64,000 bases of DNA from Massilia aquatica (GCF_011682045.1 NZ_VVIW01000001.1:1-64000); one strand, 5' to 3'; positions 46,982-59,890 are shown, counted from the first letter of the stretch. Notes: generated by a model from the letters alone, not told the origin. A program made the numbers and translations.

Positions 46982-48009
46982 GTGACGTAGCGCTCGACCT
47001 GGCCGCCATCGACGCCGCCGCCCGTCTGCTGGAACAGGGCCGCCTGGTGGCCCTGCCGACCGAGACCGTCTACGGCCTCGGCGCCGACGCCGAAAACCCG
47101 GACGCCGTGGCCCGCATCTACCAGGCCAAGGGCCGTCCGCAAGACCACCCGGTGATCGTGCATGTGGCGCCCGACGCCGACCTTGGCTATTGGGCGACCG
47201 ACATTCCCGCCGAAGCCGGACAACTGGCGGCCGCCTTCTGGCCCGGCCCGCTGACCATGATCCTCAAGCGCGCCGCCAACATTCCGGACGCCGTCTCCGG
47301 CGGCCAGGATACGGTCGGCCTGCGCTGCCCCTCGCACCCGGTCGCCATTGCGCTCTTGCGATCGTTCAAGGGCGGCAGGGGAGGGGTGGCGGCGCCGTCG
47401 GCCAACAAGTTCGGCCATGTCAGCCCGACCACGGCCCGCCACGTCATCGACGAGTTCGGCGCCGACGGCACGGTGGACGCCGTGCTCGACGGGGGCCAGA
47501 GCGCGGTCGGGATCGAATCGACCATTGTCGACCTGTCGCGCCTGGCAACCCACGGCCCGGTGCTGCTGCGCCCCGGCCACATCAGCGCCGAAGCGATCGC
47601 GGCCGTCATCGACGCCATGCCGGCCGCGCCCGACGCCGCCGCGCCGCGCGCGTCCGGCACCCTGGAATCGCACTACGCGCCCCATACGCCGGTGGCGATG
47701 CAGGCCAGCGCCGGGATTGGCGACACCCTCGCACGATTGAAGAATGCGGGAAAGAAAGTAGCTTTGATACACTACTCGCACTTCCCGGATGTGTTCGCTG
47801 AAAACCAGCTTCCCACAAGCCCGGAAGGTTTCGCACACGCACTGTATGCGGCGTTGCGCGCGATGGATGCGGCTGGGGCCGACCTGATTCTGGTCGAGGC
47901 GCCGCCGCAGGACGACGCCTGGCTGGGTGTAAACGACCGTTTGCGCCGCGCAGCGCATGGATCGACCGGCATCGTGCACGGCCTGCTCAACCACGAACCC
48001 TTTTCCTGA
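46978..48009 (+). CDS. tsaC: L-threonylcarbamoyladenylate synthase (Sua5-type)
   Basis: This 343-residue enzyme makes threonylcarbamoyl-AMP for the t6A tRNA modification. The N-terminal YrdC domain has [28 protein letters not shown] and [13 protein letters not shown]; an extra C-terminal Sua5 domain makes it the long form. It is translationally coupled to purK. The same pathway's dehydratase tcdA lies at 62566. Confidence 0.92.
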   Translation: MSDVALDLAAIDAAARLLEQGRLVALPTETVYGLGADAENPDAVARIYQAKGRPQDHPVIVHVAPDADLGYWATDIPAEAGQLAAAFWPGPLTMILKRAANIPDAVSGGQDTVGLRCPSHPVAIALLRSFKGGRGGVAAPSANKFGHVSPTTARHVIDEFGADGTVDAVLDGGQSAVGIESTIVDLSRLATHGPVLLRPGHISAEAIAAVIDAMPAAPDAAAPRASGTLESHYAPHTPVAMQASAGIGDTLARLKNAGKKVALIHYSHFPDVFAENQLPTSPEGFAHALYAALRAMDAAGADLILVEAPPQDDAWLGVNDRLRRAAHGSTGIVHGLLNHEPFS

Positions 48010-48020
48010 CGGACTCCACC

Positions 48021-49571
48021 ATGCGCCTCGCTTTCGCTGCACTCCTCACCCTATCATTAACGGCTTGTGGAGGCAGCGACGACGCGCCTGCACCGACGCC
48101 AACCCCGACCCCGACCCCGACGCCCACCCCGACCCCGACGCCAGTCCCCACGCCGACCCCGGCGGCGCGCGGCAGCGTCATCGGCGGCGGCGCGGCCGTC
48201 ATGCCGGTCAGCGCCAACGGCGCCAACGTCACCACCCTCGACCCGGCCGTGTTCGGCAAGCTGCTCGACTCGCTCCAGGCCGGCACCACCGCTGTCACTG
48301 GCGAGCTCAAGTGCTCGGTGACGACCTACAAGGTGCGCTACAACACCGTCGGCGGCGCCAATGAAGCGGCCGACGCCAGCGCCGCCATCATGGTGCCGTC
48401 CGGCAGCGCCCCGGAGTGCAGCGGACCGCGCCCGGTGGTGCTGTATGCGCACGGCACCTCGCCCGAACGCAACTACGACATGTCGACCCTGGCCAATACC
48501 GAATCGCGCCTGATCGCCGCCATGTTCGCCGCCCGCGGCTACATCGTGGTAGCCCCGAACTACGTCGGCTACGCCGATTCCGCGCTGGCCTACCATCCTT
48601 ACCTTGACGCAGCCCAGCAATCGAACGACATGATCGACGGCCTGCGCGCCGCGCGCAGCGTGTTCGGCGCCATCAAGACCGCCGACTCCGGCAAGCTGTT
48701 CCTGACCGGCTACTCGCAGGGCGGCTACGTGGCGCTCGCCACCCAGCGCGCCATGCAGGGCCTGGCCGGCGAGTTCAAAGTGCGCGCCGTGGCCGGCATG
48801 TCAGGCCCGTACGCCCTGGCCCAGTTCGGTGACGACATGTTCAACGGCAAGCCAGGGCAGGGCGCCACCGGCTTCCTGCCGGCCCTGGTCAACGCCGGCC
48901 AGCGCGCCGGCGCCGGCGTGTATGCCGCATCAAGCGACCTGTACGAAGCCCCGTTCGCCGCCGCCGTCGACAAATTCGCCAGCGGCGCCATCACCGTGGA
49001 AGCATTGCTGAAAACCCCGGGCTGGCCCGACAATGCCCTGTTCGCCAAGGAGTCGCAACCGCAGGCGGACGGCTACGGCGATTATTTCGGCGCCGGCAAC
49101 CTGTTCAAGACCAGCTACCGCAACGATTACCTGGCCGACCTCAAGGCCCATCCGTGCAACGTGACGGCCGGCGCGCCGCTGGCCTGCGCACCCGGGCATC
49201 CGTTGCGCAAACTGTTCGTCAAGAACGACCTGCGCACCTTCGTACCGAGCGCGCCGCTGCTGCTGTGCGGCGGCCATGAAGACCGCACCGTGGCGTATAG
49301 CAACACGCGCGCCGCCGTCGATTATTTCCGCGCCGGCGCAGGCAGCGCGCTGGTAACCGAAGTCGACGTCGACGATACCCCGGGCAGCACCGATCCCTAC
49401 CGCTCGGTCAAGACCAACTTCGCCGCCGCCAAGCTGGCCGTCAAGCTCAACGCCATCAAAAGCGGCGAGTCGGGCGACCGCGCCGTGGCCGGCAACTACC
49501 ACGCCGGCCTGGTGCCGCCGTTTTGCCTGAGCGCCGCGCGCGGTTTCTTCAACGCTGCCCTCGCGCCTTGA
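48021..49571 (+). CDS. Secreted lipase-like alpha/beta hydrolase lipoprotein
   Basis: This 516-residue protein has a lipobox LSLTAC at residues 11-16, so it is probably lipid-anchored, followed by a Pro-Thr repeat linker (about residues 23-48) and a catalytic domain. YAHGTSPERNYD carries the oxyanion region, GYSQGGYVAL the nucleophile Ser, and a C-terminal LLLCGGHEDRTVAYSN region the Asp. It resembles secretory lipases. It starts only 11 bases after the tsaC stop. Confidence 0.78.
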   Translation: MRLAFAALLTLSLTACGGSDDAPAPTPTPTPTPTPTPTPTPVPTPTPAARGSVIGGGAAVMPVSANGANVTTLDPAVFGKLLDSLQAGTTAVTGELKCSVTTYKVRYNTVGGANEAADASAAIMVPSGSAPECSGPRPVVLYAHGTSPERNYDMSTLANTESRLIAAMFAARGYIVVAPNYVGYADSALAYHPYLDAAQQSNDMIDGLRAARSVFGAIKTADSGKLFLTGYSQGGYVALATQRAMQGLAGEFKVRAVAGMSGPYALAQFGDDMFNGKPGQGATGFLPALVNAGQRAGAGVYAASSDLYEAPFAAAVDKFASGAITVEALLKTPGWPDNALFAKESQPQADGYGDYFGAGNLFKTSYRNDYLADLKAHPCNVTAGAPLACAPGHPLRKLFVKNDLRTFVPSAPLLLCGGHEDRTVAYSNTRAAVDYFRAGAGSALVTEVDVDDTPGSTDPYRSVKTNFAAAKLAVKLNAIKSGESGDRAVAGNYHAGLVPPFCLSAARGFFNAALAP

Positions 49572-49783
49572 TCCCAAGGTAAGCCCGCCTTACAATGCCG
49601 CACGCTTGCCGGATACGATTGATATAATCCGGCAACTTTTTTTATGGCGCGATCTGTTGCATTCAACTGACATTTTGCTAAGGTGTTTTCCTATACAAGT
49701 AGGTGGAAGACTGGCATATTAGTTGGGTAGGGAATAGCACGGCCGTTCGTTTATAAAAACTATATATTTCACCAGGAGACACA

Positions 49784-51163
49784 ATGCGTCACATCAATTT
49801 TGCGCTGACTTTGCTCACCGCAGCCGTCCTGACTGCCTGCGGCGGCAGCGAGACCGGTAATCAGGAACTGAAAACCACATTCTCGTCCCAGGTCTCGTTC
49901 GGCGACAGCCTGGCCGACCTCGGCACCTACAACGTCGGCACCGTCAAACTGCTCGGCGGCGGCAAGTACACCATCAACGGCAACGGCAGCGCGACCAATC
50001 CTGCCCTGACCGGCAAGAACTTCACCGAATACCTGGCCGCCCAGTTCGGCCTGCCGGCGCCATGCCCGGCCCAGAGCGGCCTCGACGGCGACGCCAGCCT
50101 CGGCTTCTCGGTTGCCGTGGTCAACAACAATTCCTGCCTGAGCTATGCCCAGGGCGGCGCGCGCGTGACCAACCCTGTCGGTCCTGGCAACAAGGCCACC
50201 GGTGCCTCGATCGGCCAGCTGACCGTGCCGGTCGTCACCCAGGTCGCCAATCACCTGTCGCGCAATGGCGGCAAGTTCAAGGGCGATGAAGTGGTGATCG
50301 TCATCGCCGGCGGCAACGACGCCCTCGAATTGCTGGCCGAACTGTCGGTGCACGCCAAGCAAGCCGGCGCAGCCGAAGGCGCCAAGGTGGGCGCCCAGAG
50401 TTTCGCCACCAACTTCGCCGCCCAGCTCGCCGCTGGCGCGACCAACCCTGCCGCGGCGGGACCCGCCATCGGCGGCGCCATCCTGGCCGCATCGCAGCGT
50501 CCGGGCGCCAACGACCAGACCATCATCGGCGCGGCCGTGCAGGCAGCGGTTGCCCAGGGTAACGTCGCAGCCGCGTCGGAAAGCGTGTACCTGCCGATGG
50601 CCGCCAAGGCCAAGGCCACCGCCACCGCCGACGGCGAAGCCGCCGGCGCCAAGGCCGGTGCCGCCTTCGCTGCCGCCGAAGGCCCGAAAATGATCGCTGC
50701 CATGGGTGTGGCGGGCGACGAGCTGGCCGCACTGGTCAAGACCCAGATGGTCGGCAAGGGCGCCAACTACGTGGTCCTGAACAACCTGCCTGACCTGGGC
50801 CACGCTCCGGCCTCGACCAAGCCGACCTCGCCGCAGGCGCTGATCATCGCCATGGTCGACAACTTCAATGCCCACCTCAAGGCCGGCGTTGCAGGCGAGT
50901 CGAAAGTGCTGTACGTCGATCTGTACGCGATCAGCCACGACCAGATCAAGAATCCGGCGCCTTACGGCTTGAGCAACACCACCCAGGCCGCGTGCGCTGC
51001 CAACAAGCTGGGCACCACCTCGCTCGCTTGCACCACCGCGAACACGATCGCTGGCGACGTCAGCCGCTATATGTTCGCCGACGACGTCCATCCGACCCCG
51101 TTCGAAAATTCGCTGATCGCGAAATACGTGGCCGAGCAGATGATCGTCAAAGGCTGGCTGTAA
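49784..51163 (+). CDS. SGNH/GDSL hydrolase lipoprotein with Ala-rich insert
   Basis: This 459-residue protein has a lipobox VLTAC at residues 15-19. Block I FGDSLADLG holds the catalytic Ser, a GGND block III is present (IAGGNDAL), and DVHPT near the end carries the Asp-x-x-His pair. Between blocks III and V is a long Ala/Gly-rich helical insert (about residues 190-310), unusual for the family. It is followed by ompW after 35 bases. Confidence 0.8.
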   Translation: MRHINFALTLLTAAVLTACGGSETGNQELKTTFSSQVSFGDSLADLGTYNVGTVKLLGGGKYTINGNGSATNPALTGKNFTEYLAAQFGLPAPCPAQSGLDGDASLGFSVAVVNNNSCLSYAQGGARVTNPVGPGNKATGASIGQLTVPVVTQVANHLSRNGGKFKGDEVVIVIAGGNDALELLAELSVHAKQAGAAEGAKVGAQSFATNFAAQLAAGATNPAAAGPAIGGAILAASQRPGANDQTIIGAAVQAAVAQGNVAAASESVYLPMAAKAKATATADGEAAGAKAGAAFAAAEGPKMIAAMGVAGDELAALVKTQMVGKGANYVVLNNLPDLGHAPASTKPTSPQALIIAMVDNFNAHLKAGVAGESKVLYVDLYAISHDQIKNPAPYGLSNTTQAACAANKLGTTSLACTTANTIAGDVSRYMFADDVHPTPFENSLIAKYVAEQMIVKGWL

Positions 51164-51198
51164 GCCGGACGCACCCATAATAAGAATCTGGAGAAAAA

Positions 51199-51879
51199 AT
51201 GAAATTACGTATGAGTAGTGTCGGCAAGGCAGTTGCCACGGCAGCCGTGATGGCGCTCGCGTCGGGCGCATCGGCGCAATCGGCCGGCCAGTGGACGGCC
51301 AAGGTCGGCGTTGCCGAAATCACGCCGAAGGTCAAGAGCGGCGACGTCAGCGCTCCGGCGCTGCCGGGCACCAAGGCGGACATCGGTTCCGACACCAAGC
51401 CGGTCTTTTCGTTCTCGTACAGCCTGACCGACAACGTCTCGGCCGAGCTCGACCTGGGCATGCCGTTCAAGCACACCCTGTACGGCGACGGGGCCATCAA
51501 GGGCACGGGCAAGCTGGGCACGGTCAAGGCACTGCCGCCGACCTTCCTGGTGCAGTACCGCTTCTTCAAGCCGGAAGCGATGCTGCGTCCGTACGTGGGC
51601 GCGGGCGTGACCTATGCGTATTTCGCCAAGGAGACCGGATCGGGCCAACTGACCGCGATCAGCGACATCGGCGGTCCGGCCACCACCTTCAAGGTCAAGA
51701 ACAAGCTGGCCACCAGCCTGCAGGCCGGCCTGGTGTACAACATCAACGACCGCTGGTTCGCGGACGTGGCGTACATCAAGAGCTTCCTGAAGACCAAGGT
51801 CGACTTCTCGTCCGGCCAGACGCAGGACATCACGCTCGATCCGCAGGTGATCAGTGTCGGGATTGGCTACAAGTTCTGA
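51199..51879 (+). CDS. ompW: OmpW-family outer membrane protein
   Basis: This 226-residue outer membrane beta-barrel has a signal ending ASGASAQ, then repeated amphipathic strands ending in an aromatic residue (VISVGIGYKF), the OmpW pattern. The family forms an 8-strand barrel with a hydrophobic channel. GGAG upstream of the ATG, and a terminator right after the stop. Confidence 0.88.
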   Translation: MKLRMSSVGKAVATAAVMALASGASAQSAGQWTAKVGVAEITPKVKSGDVSAPALPGTKADIGSDTKPVFSFSYSLTDNVSAELDLGMPFKHTLYGDGAIKGTGKLGTVKALPPTFLVQYRFFKPEAMLRPYVGAGVTYAYFAKETGSGQLTAISDIGGPATTFKVKNKLATSLQAGLVYNINDRWFADVAYIKSFLKTKVDFSSGQTQDITLDPQVISVGIGYKF

Positions 51880-51883
51880 TAAT

Positions 51884-51910
51884 AAAAAACCCGCCTCGGC
51901 GGGTTTTTTT
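51884..51910. terminator. Bidirectional terminator between ompW and the 51926 gene
   Basis: ACCCGCC/GGCGGGT with a two-base loop is flanked by A6 and T7 runs, serving both converging genes. Confidence 0.9.
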
Positions 51911-51925
51911 CTGGCCGGGCCGTTC

Positions 51926-52237
51926 TTACCGCAAGACGCCAAACGGGTTCGCCACCTTGACCGACGCATTCTTGAGCTGCGCCGGGTCAAGCCCAAGTTC
52001 CTCCCACGAAAAATTGAGTTCGACCACATGCGTGGTCGTCTTGCACAGGTCTGGCGTGATACGCAAGATTTCCATGCTGAAGCTGATTTTCCCCGTCGTG
52101 CCCTTGCCCACGCGTATCTCGAAGTCTTCCTTGCCGGTGCAACCGGTCGAGGTGACCCAGATGGCCAGGTATTTCTCGTCGAAGCGCACACCGTGCAAGC
52201 GTTCCAGGGCATCTTTTTTGGCAATGATTGTGTCCAT
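51926..52237 (-). CDS. Hypothetical protein
   Basis: This 103-residue soluble beta-rich protein (MDTIIAKKDALERLHGVRFD at the start) has two Cys and no signal peptide. Ribosome binding site GGAGAAG precedes the ATG. No family is recognised; neighbours give no clue. Confidence 0.6.
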   Translation of the reverse strand: MDTIIAKKDALERLHGVRFDEKYLAIWVTSTGCTGKEDFEIRVGKGTTGKISFSMEILRITPDLCKTTTHVVELNFSWEELGLDPAQLKNASVKVANPFGVLR

Positions 52238-52640
52238 GTCTTCTCCATTGAAATGTTCAGGCCGGTAGGACAGGCCGATAGCAAATCATAGAAAAGGACG
52301 ACGTCCGGCGCTTAATCTGCGTCACGCTCCGTGCACGTGGACCGATGTGGCCGCAACGACGAACGGCAGGTGCGGCTGGAATGGTGCTCTGGTGTTGCTT
52401 GGGGGGCAGGTCTCCCGCCCCAGGGTGATGGCGCTGGCCGTTCCAGCAGGTGTCGACGCAATAGGACAGCCTGCGGAGCTGGCAGCGGGGAATTCTGGGA
52501 ATCCTGATTGTGGTGGTGGCGGTCGTCGCCCTGATGGGGACGATGGTGATGTTCGCGTAGACGGGGACGTCACAGGCCGCAGGCGGCCCGTGGGCACGCC
52601 GACGCTGCCGGTGCGGCGCGTCGGCAATGCGATCGGGAAG
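52238..52640. other. Intergenic region, no gene recognised
   Basis: Frames here are open because of high GC, with Pro/Ser-rich translations on both strands and no ribosome binding sites. Nothing else was seen. Confidence 0.4.
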
Positions 52641-53837
52641 TTACTGGAAAGCCTGGATGCCGGTCTGCGCGCGTCCCAGGATCAGCGCATGGATGTCATG
52701 CGTGCCTTCGTAGGTGTTGACCACTTCCAGGTTCACCATGTGACGGATCACGCCGAACTCGTCCGAAATACCGTTACCGCCCAGCATGTCGCGCGCCACG
52801 CGGGCGATGTCCAGCGACTTGCCGCAGGAATTGCGCTTCATCATCGAGGTGATTTCCACCGCCGCCGTGCCGGCGTCTTTCATGCGGCCCAGTTGCAGGC
52901 AGCCTTGCAGGCCGAGCGTGATTTCGGTCTGCATGTCGGCCAGTTTCTTTTGCACCAGCTGATTGGCGGCCAGCGGACGGCCGAACTGCACCCGGTCCAT
53001 GGTGTACTGGCGCGCGGTGTGCCAGCAGGCTTCGGCCGCGCCCAGCGCGCCCCAGGCAATGCCGTAGCGGGCCGAGTTCAGGCAGGTGAACGGTCCCTTC
53101 AGGCCGCGCACGTCCGGGAAGGCGTTTTCTTCCGGGCAGAACACATTGTCCATGACGATTTCGCCGGTGACCGAGGCGCGCAGGCCGAACTTGCCGTGGA
53201 TCGCAGGCGCGCTCAAACCGGCCATGCCTTTTTCCAGCACGAAGCCGCGGATCGCGCCTTCATCGTCCTTGGCCCAGACCACGAACACATCGGCCACCGG
53301 CGAATTGGTGATCCACATCTTGGAGCCGGTCAGGGCGTAGCCGCCGGCTACTTTCTTGGCGCGCGTGATCATCGAGCCCGGGTCCGAACCGTGGTTCGGC
53401 TCGGTCAGGCCGAAGCAGCCGATCCACTCGCCGGTAGCCAGCTTCGGCAGGTATTTCTGGCGCTGTTCTTCGGTGCCGAATTCATAGATCGGCACCATCA
53501 CCAGCGACGACTGCACGCTCATCATCGAGCGGTAGCCCGAATCGATGCGCTCGACTTCGCGCGCGATCAGGCCGTAGGCGACATAGTTCAGGCCAGGGCC
53601 GCCGTACTGTTCCGGAATGGTCGGGCCCAAGAGGCCCAGCTCGCCCATTTCGCGGAAGATGCTCGTGTCCATGCGCTCGTGGCGGAAGGCCTCGAGGATG
53701 CGCGGCGCCAGCTTGTCCTGGCAGTACGCGGCGGCGGCGTCGCGCACCATGCGTTCATCGTCGCTCAGTTGAAGGTTGAGCAGCAGCGGGTCGTCCCAGT
53801 GAAATTTGGCTTTGCTCGGCGCATCGGATCGGGTCAT
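52641..53837 (-). CDS. gcdH: Glutaryl-CoA dehydrogenase
   Basis: This 398-residue FAD acyl-CoA dehydrogenase oxidises and decarboxylates glutaryl-CoA to crotonyl-CoA in lysine and tryptophan breakdown. [33 protein letters not shown], the [17 protein letters not shown] segment and the C-terminal [20 protein letters not shown] with catalytic Glu are typical of GcdH. It lies 99 bases downstream of the flavin reductase gene on the same strand. Confidence 0.93.
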   Translation of the reverse strand: MTRSDAPSKAKFHWDDPLLLNLQLSDDERMVRDAAAAYCQDKLAPRILEAFRHERMDTSIFREMGELGLLGPTIPEQYGGPGLNYVAYGLIAREVERIDSGYRSMMSVQSSLVMVPIYEFGTEEQRQKYLPKLATGEWIGCFGLTEPNHGSDPGSMITRAKKVAGGYALTGSKMWITNSPVADVFVVWAKDDEGAIRGFVLEKGMAGLSAPAIHGKFGLRASVTGEIVMDNVFCPEENAFPDVRGLKGPFTCLNSARYGIAWGALGAAEACWHTARQYTMDRVQFGRPLAANQLVQKKLADMQTEITLGLQGCLQLGRMKDAGTAAVEITSMMKRNSCGKSLDIARVARDMLGGNGISDEFGVIRHMVNLEVVNTYEGTHDIHALILGRAQTGIQAFQ

Positions 53838-53936
53838 GGCGGTTCCTGTCTCTGTTTTAGTATTGGAAATTGGAAAATGGTGCGAATGGCTGGATACACC
53901 AAACTTGTATAGACTGCTTTTTGGGTGGTCCGGATT

Positions 53937-54446
53937 TTACCGCGTTTGGGTGCTGCCGAATTGCCCGGCGTGAAAAATGAGCGAGGCTTGCGGATGCACC
54001 GCGCACTCTTCGACTTCGCCCACGAAAATGACGTGGTCGCCCTCGGGATAGCGGCTGCGGTTGTGGCACTCGAACCACGCCGAGACACCCTTCAAAATCG
54101 GCTGGCCGGTGCGCGAAAGCTCGTACTCGATGTCGCCGAACGGGTTTTCGCTGCGCTTGGCGAAGCGCTGCGCCAGGTGCGCCTGGTCGGCGCCGAGCAC
54201 GTTGATGACGTAGTGCGAATTGCCGCTGAAGATAGGCAAGCTGTTGGCAACGTTGCCGAGGCTCCACAACACCAGCGGCGGGTCGAGCGAGACCGAGTTG
54301 AAGGAGCTGGCCGTCAGGCCACGGAAGGTGCCGTCGGCCAGGCGCGTCGTGATCACGGTCACGCCGGTGGCAAACTGCGACAGTGCCTGGCGAAACTGCG
54401 CCGTGTCGAATGCGCGCGTATCGGCGCGGGGGGAGCTAGTGTTCAT
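53937..54446 (-). CDS. Flavin reductase-like protein
   Basis: This 169-residue FMN-binding split-barrel protein: FRQALSQFATGVTVITTRLADG, GLTASSFNSVSLDPPLVLWSL and the C-terminal HVIFVGEVEECAVH match flavin reductase partners of two-component monooxygenases. The oxygenase partner is not in the window. The ATG at 54446 is chosen for family length; an upstream frame extension is non-coding in style. Confidence 0.85.
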   Translation of the reverse strand: MNTSSPRADTRAFDTAQFRQALSQFATGVTVITTRLADGTFRGLTASSFNSVSLDPPLVLWSLGNVANSLPIFSGNSHYVINVLGADQAHLAQRFAKRSENPFGDIEYELSRTGQPILKGVSAWFECHNRSRYPEGDHVIFVGEVEECAVHPQASLIFHAGQFGSTQTR

Positions 54447-54589
54447 TGTTGCCCTGTGGTTTATGACATTATGCCAAATTTTGGCGTCCTCCGGCTTTTC
54501 CCGCGCAGGCAGCCGCGTCGATTGCAGGTGCATGCGGGCACGCTTTGCGTTACAGTGATTCTTATATCTATCCGTAACCGGAGCGAGCA

Positions 54590-55129
<540 letters not shown>

Positions 55130-55145
55130 GCCGCGCGGAGAGCCC

Positions 55146-56195
55146 ATGAAGGTAGTCATCGTCGACGACACGCACATCAACCTGGTACTGATGTCGCGCC
55201 TGATGGACAAGCTCCCGGACGTCGAGACGGTGGCCTTCCAGTCGGCGCGCGAAGCGCTCGCGTGGTGCCGCGCCAACCCCTGCGACCTGCTGGTGCTCGA
55301 CTACATGATGCCGGACCTGAACGGGCTCGATTTCATCGCCGCGCTCGGGGGCGAGGCGCGCGAGCGCCCGCCGGTGCTGATGGTCACGGCCAGCCAGGAC
55401 GTCGAAGTGCGCCACCGCGCGCTGGAAAACGGCGCCAACGATTTTCTGATCAAGCCGATCGACAAGGTCGAATTTTTGGCGCGCACCCGCAACATGCTCG
55501 ACCTGCGGCGCGCCACCCTGGCCCTGCAAAGCCGCGCCAGCTGGCTGGCCAGCGAAGTGGGCAAGGCCACCGCCGAACTGCGCGCGCGCGAGCAGGAAAC
55601 CATCCTGCTGCTGTGCCGCGCCTCCGAATACCGCGACCCCGAAACCGGCGCCCACATCCAGCGCATGGCCCATTACTCCTGCCTGATCGCGGCCGAACTG
55701 GGGCTGTCGAACGAGGAGCAGGCCTGTATTCTCAACGCCGCGCCCATGCACGACATCGGCAAGGTCGGCACGCCCGACCACATTTTGCTTAAACCCGGCC
55801 GCCTCACGCCCGACGAGATGGACATCATGCGCCAGCACGCGGCGATCGGCTACAACATCCTCAAGGCCAGCGAAGCGGGCATGCTGCAACTGGCCGCCGT
55901 GATCGCCCACACCCACCACGAACGCTTCGACGGCCAGGGCTACCCCAACGGCTTGCAGGGCGAGGCCATTCCGCTGGTCGGGCGCATCGTCGCCGTGGCC
56001 GACGTGTTCGACGCCCTGACCAGCGTGCGCCCGTACAAGAACGCCTGGACGCTGGACGCGGCGCGCGCCTACCTGATGGATAACAGCGGCAGCCATTTCG
56101 ACCCGCAGTGCGTGGACGCGCTGCTGCGGCGCTGGCCGGCGGTGCTCGAAATCCGCGAGCGCTTCCGCGATTGCGCCCGCCAGGACGCGGCGTAA
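55146..56195 (+). CDS. Response regulator with HD-GYP phosphodiesterase output
   Basis: This 349-residue protein has an N-terminal receiver domain with phosphoacceptor D52 (LVLDYMMPDLNG) and K103, then an HD-GYP domain with H202-D203 (MHDIGKVGTPDHIL) and HHERFDGQGYPNGLQG. HD-GYP proteins usually degrade cyclic di-GMP. It is separated from the hybrid kinase by six bases and is probably its target. It follows msrA by 16 bases. Confidence 0.92.
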   Translation: MKVVIVDDTHINLVLMSRLMDKLPDVETVAFQSAREALAWCRANPCDLLVLDYMMPDLNGLDFIAALGGEARERPPVLMVTASQDVEVRHRALENGANDFLIKPIDKVEFLARTRNMLDLRRATLALQSRASWLASEVGKATAELRAREQETILLLCRASEYRDPETGAHIQRMAHYSCLIAAELGLSNEEQACILNAAPMHDIGKVGTPDHILLKPGRLTPDEMDIMRQHAAIGYNILKASEAGMLQLAAVIAHTHHERFDGQGYPNGLQGEAIPLVGRIVAVADVFDALTSVRPYKNAWTLDAARAYLMDNSGSHFDPQCVDALLRRWPAVLEIRERFRDCARQDAA

Positions 56196-56201
56196 GGCGC
56201 C

Positions 56202-58538
<2,337 letters not shown>

Positions 58539-58787
58539 CGCGCCGCCGGCGGTGTGTCCCCGTCAACGCCTGATTCCCCTTTCCATTCTTTTCCACGACC
58601 GCTGCGCGCGCGATGCCGCGCCTGCCCGTTTGTCGCCTGTTGTTTCGGATAGGGCGGACACTATTCGAATCGTCAGGTACTGCGGCAACGGCGCCAGCTT
58701 ATTCTGGTTCACGCCTGCCGGTCGTCGCAAGCAATTTTTCTCAACGCGTCATTGTTGATTTTTTCAAATCCAGAGGAGTGCACGGAC

Positions 58788-59402
58788 ATGAATGAACAAG
58801 GCTTGGTATTAGCGCTGAACGAAGAACAGATTCGTCAAATTCACGCCCTGAGCGGACAACGGATGACGTCAATCCGCATCGTCCCCGACTTCCCTGGCGT
58901 GCAGGGTGGGCAGGGTGCGCAGTCGGTGCAGGGTTATCAGGGCGGGCAGGGATACCAGGGGCCGCAAGTGTCCGGTGGTTTCCAGGGGACGCAGGCTGTC
59001 GTTGGCCCGCTCGGCTTCCAGGGCTCGGTCGGGCCGATCGGCTTCCAGGGGCCGCAGGCAATGGTCGGCTTCCAGGGACCGCAAGGTTTCTTCGGACCGT
59101 TCGGCTTCCAGGGCGCGCAGGGGCAGGGGGGCTTTTTCAACCCGTTCGGGTTCCAGGGCGGCCAGGGACAGCAAGGTTACCAGGGGCCGCAAGCGGTGTT
59201 CGGCTTCCAGGGGCCGCAAGGCTTCATCGGGCCGCTTGGATTCCAGAGCTTCGTAGGACAGCAGGGCTACCAGGGACCTCAGGGCAACTTCGGCTATCAA
59301 GGTGGACAGGGCTTCCAGGGACCGTTCGGCTTCCAGGGCCAGGGCTTCCCCGGCCAGGGCTTCCAGGCGTTCCCCGGTTCGCAAGGGTATCAGCGTTATT
59401 GA
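58788..59402 (+). CDS. Gly-Phe/Tyr-Gln-Gly repeat (collagen-like) protein
   Basis: This 204-residue protein has a charged N-terminal segment (residues 1-35, LALNEEQIRQIHALSGQ), then a repeat region to the C-terminus in Gly-X-Y register: nine GFQG and five GYQG units, with many GPQ triplets. The repeat region has no Asp, Glu, Lys, Cys, Trp or His, and its only charge is the penultimate Arg. No signal peptide. AGAGGAG before the ATG supports the start. The next gene shares the N-terminal segment. It could be a fibre, a matrix protein or an aggregation-prone scaffold; function is unknown. Confidence 0.7.
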   Translation: MNEQGLVLALNEEQIRQIHALSGQRMTSIRIVPDFPGVQGGQGAQSVQGYQGGQGYQGPQVSGGFQGTQAVVGPLGFQGSVGPIGFQGPQAMVGFQGPQGFFGPFGFQGAQGQGGFFNPFGFQGGQGQQGYQGPQAVFGFQGPQGFIGPLGFQSFVGQQGYQGPQGNFGYQGGQGFQGPFGFQGQGFPGQGFQAFPGSQGYQRY

Positions 59403-59533
59403 GCTGACCGGCTAGCGGACGTGTCCGATGGCCTGGGGGATCCGGCATTGCCCAGGCCGTTTCTGCGGCGTCGCGCCGCGCGCGCCAGCAGCGTTCTACT
59501 TCAACCCCACAGAGTCAACAAGGGAGCATTATT

Positions 59534-59890
59534 GTGAATTCATCAGAGGTATTTTTTCCCGCCGGATGGCTGGCCCTGAGCAGCGAGCAGTCGGCGCAGA
59601 TCAAGTCGGTGCTGGGCCAGGAGGTCAGCGCCGTACCAGTGTACAACGTCATCTCGCGTGGCGCGAACAACGGTTATCAGCCCTTGAACGTGGTGCCCGG
59701 ACTGGCATGCCTGGTCGTGCATGAGGACAGCTACCGGCAGGTCGGGGCGCCCGGCCAACAGGCGCGTGCGCTGCAGGGCGACATGTCGCGTGATGCGCAT
59801 GACGGCAATGCCGTGAATCCCGATGCCAGGTCGATGGCGCGCCAGGGCGACGACGACGCTGCCAGGAACGCGAAACTCAAACAAAAGTAA
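59534..59890 (+). CDS. Hypothetical partner protein sharing the N-terminal segment of the repeat protein
   Basis: This 118-residue protein has a GTG start with AGGGAG upstream. Residues 13-36 (LALSSEQSAQIKSVLGQEVS) align with residues 8-31 of the GFQG protein, sharing LAL, EQ, QI and GQ at the same spacing, about 9 of 24 identical. The rest is different and ends in a charged, disordered-looking tail (GDDDAARNAKLKQK). No known family recognised. Location 131 bases downstream suggests a linked function. Confidence 0.6.
   Translation: MNSSEVFFPAGWLALSSEQSAQIKSVLGQEVSAVPVYNVISRGANNGYQPLNVVPGLACLVVHEDSYRQVGAPGQQARALQGDMSRDAHDGNAVNPDARSMARQGDDDAARNAKLKQK

Noticed and set aside
48090-48165. Short tandem repeat considered as a CRISPR-like array
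   Set aside because: The unit is 6 bp inside a coding Pro-Thr linker; there are no spacers and no cas genes anywhere in the window.
52322-52627. 101-codon Pro/Ser-rich frame upstream of ompW-convergent gene
   Set aside because: Open because of high GC, low-complexity translation, no start signals.
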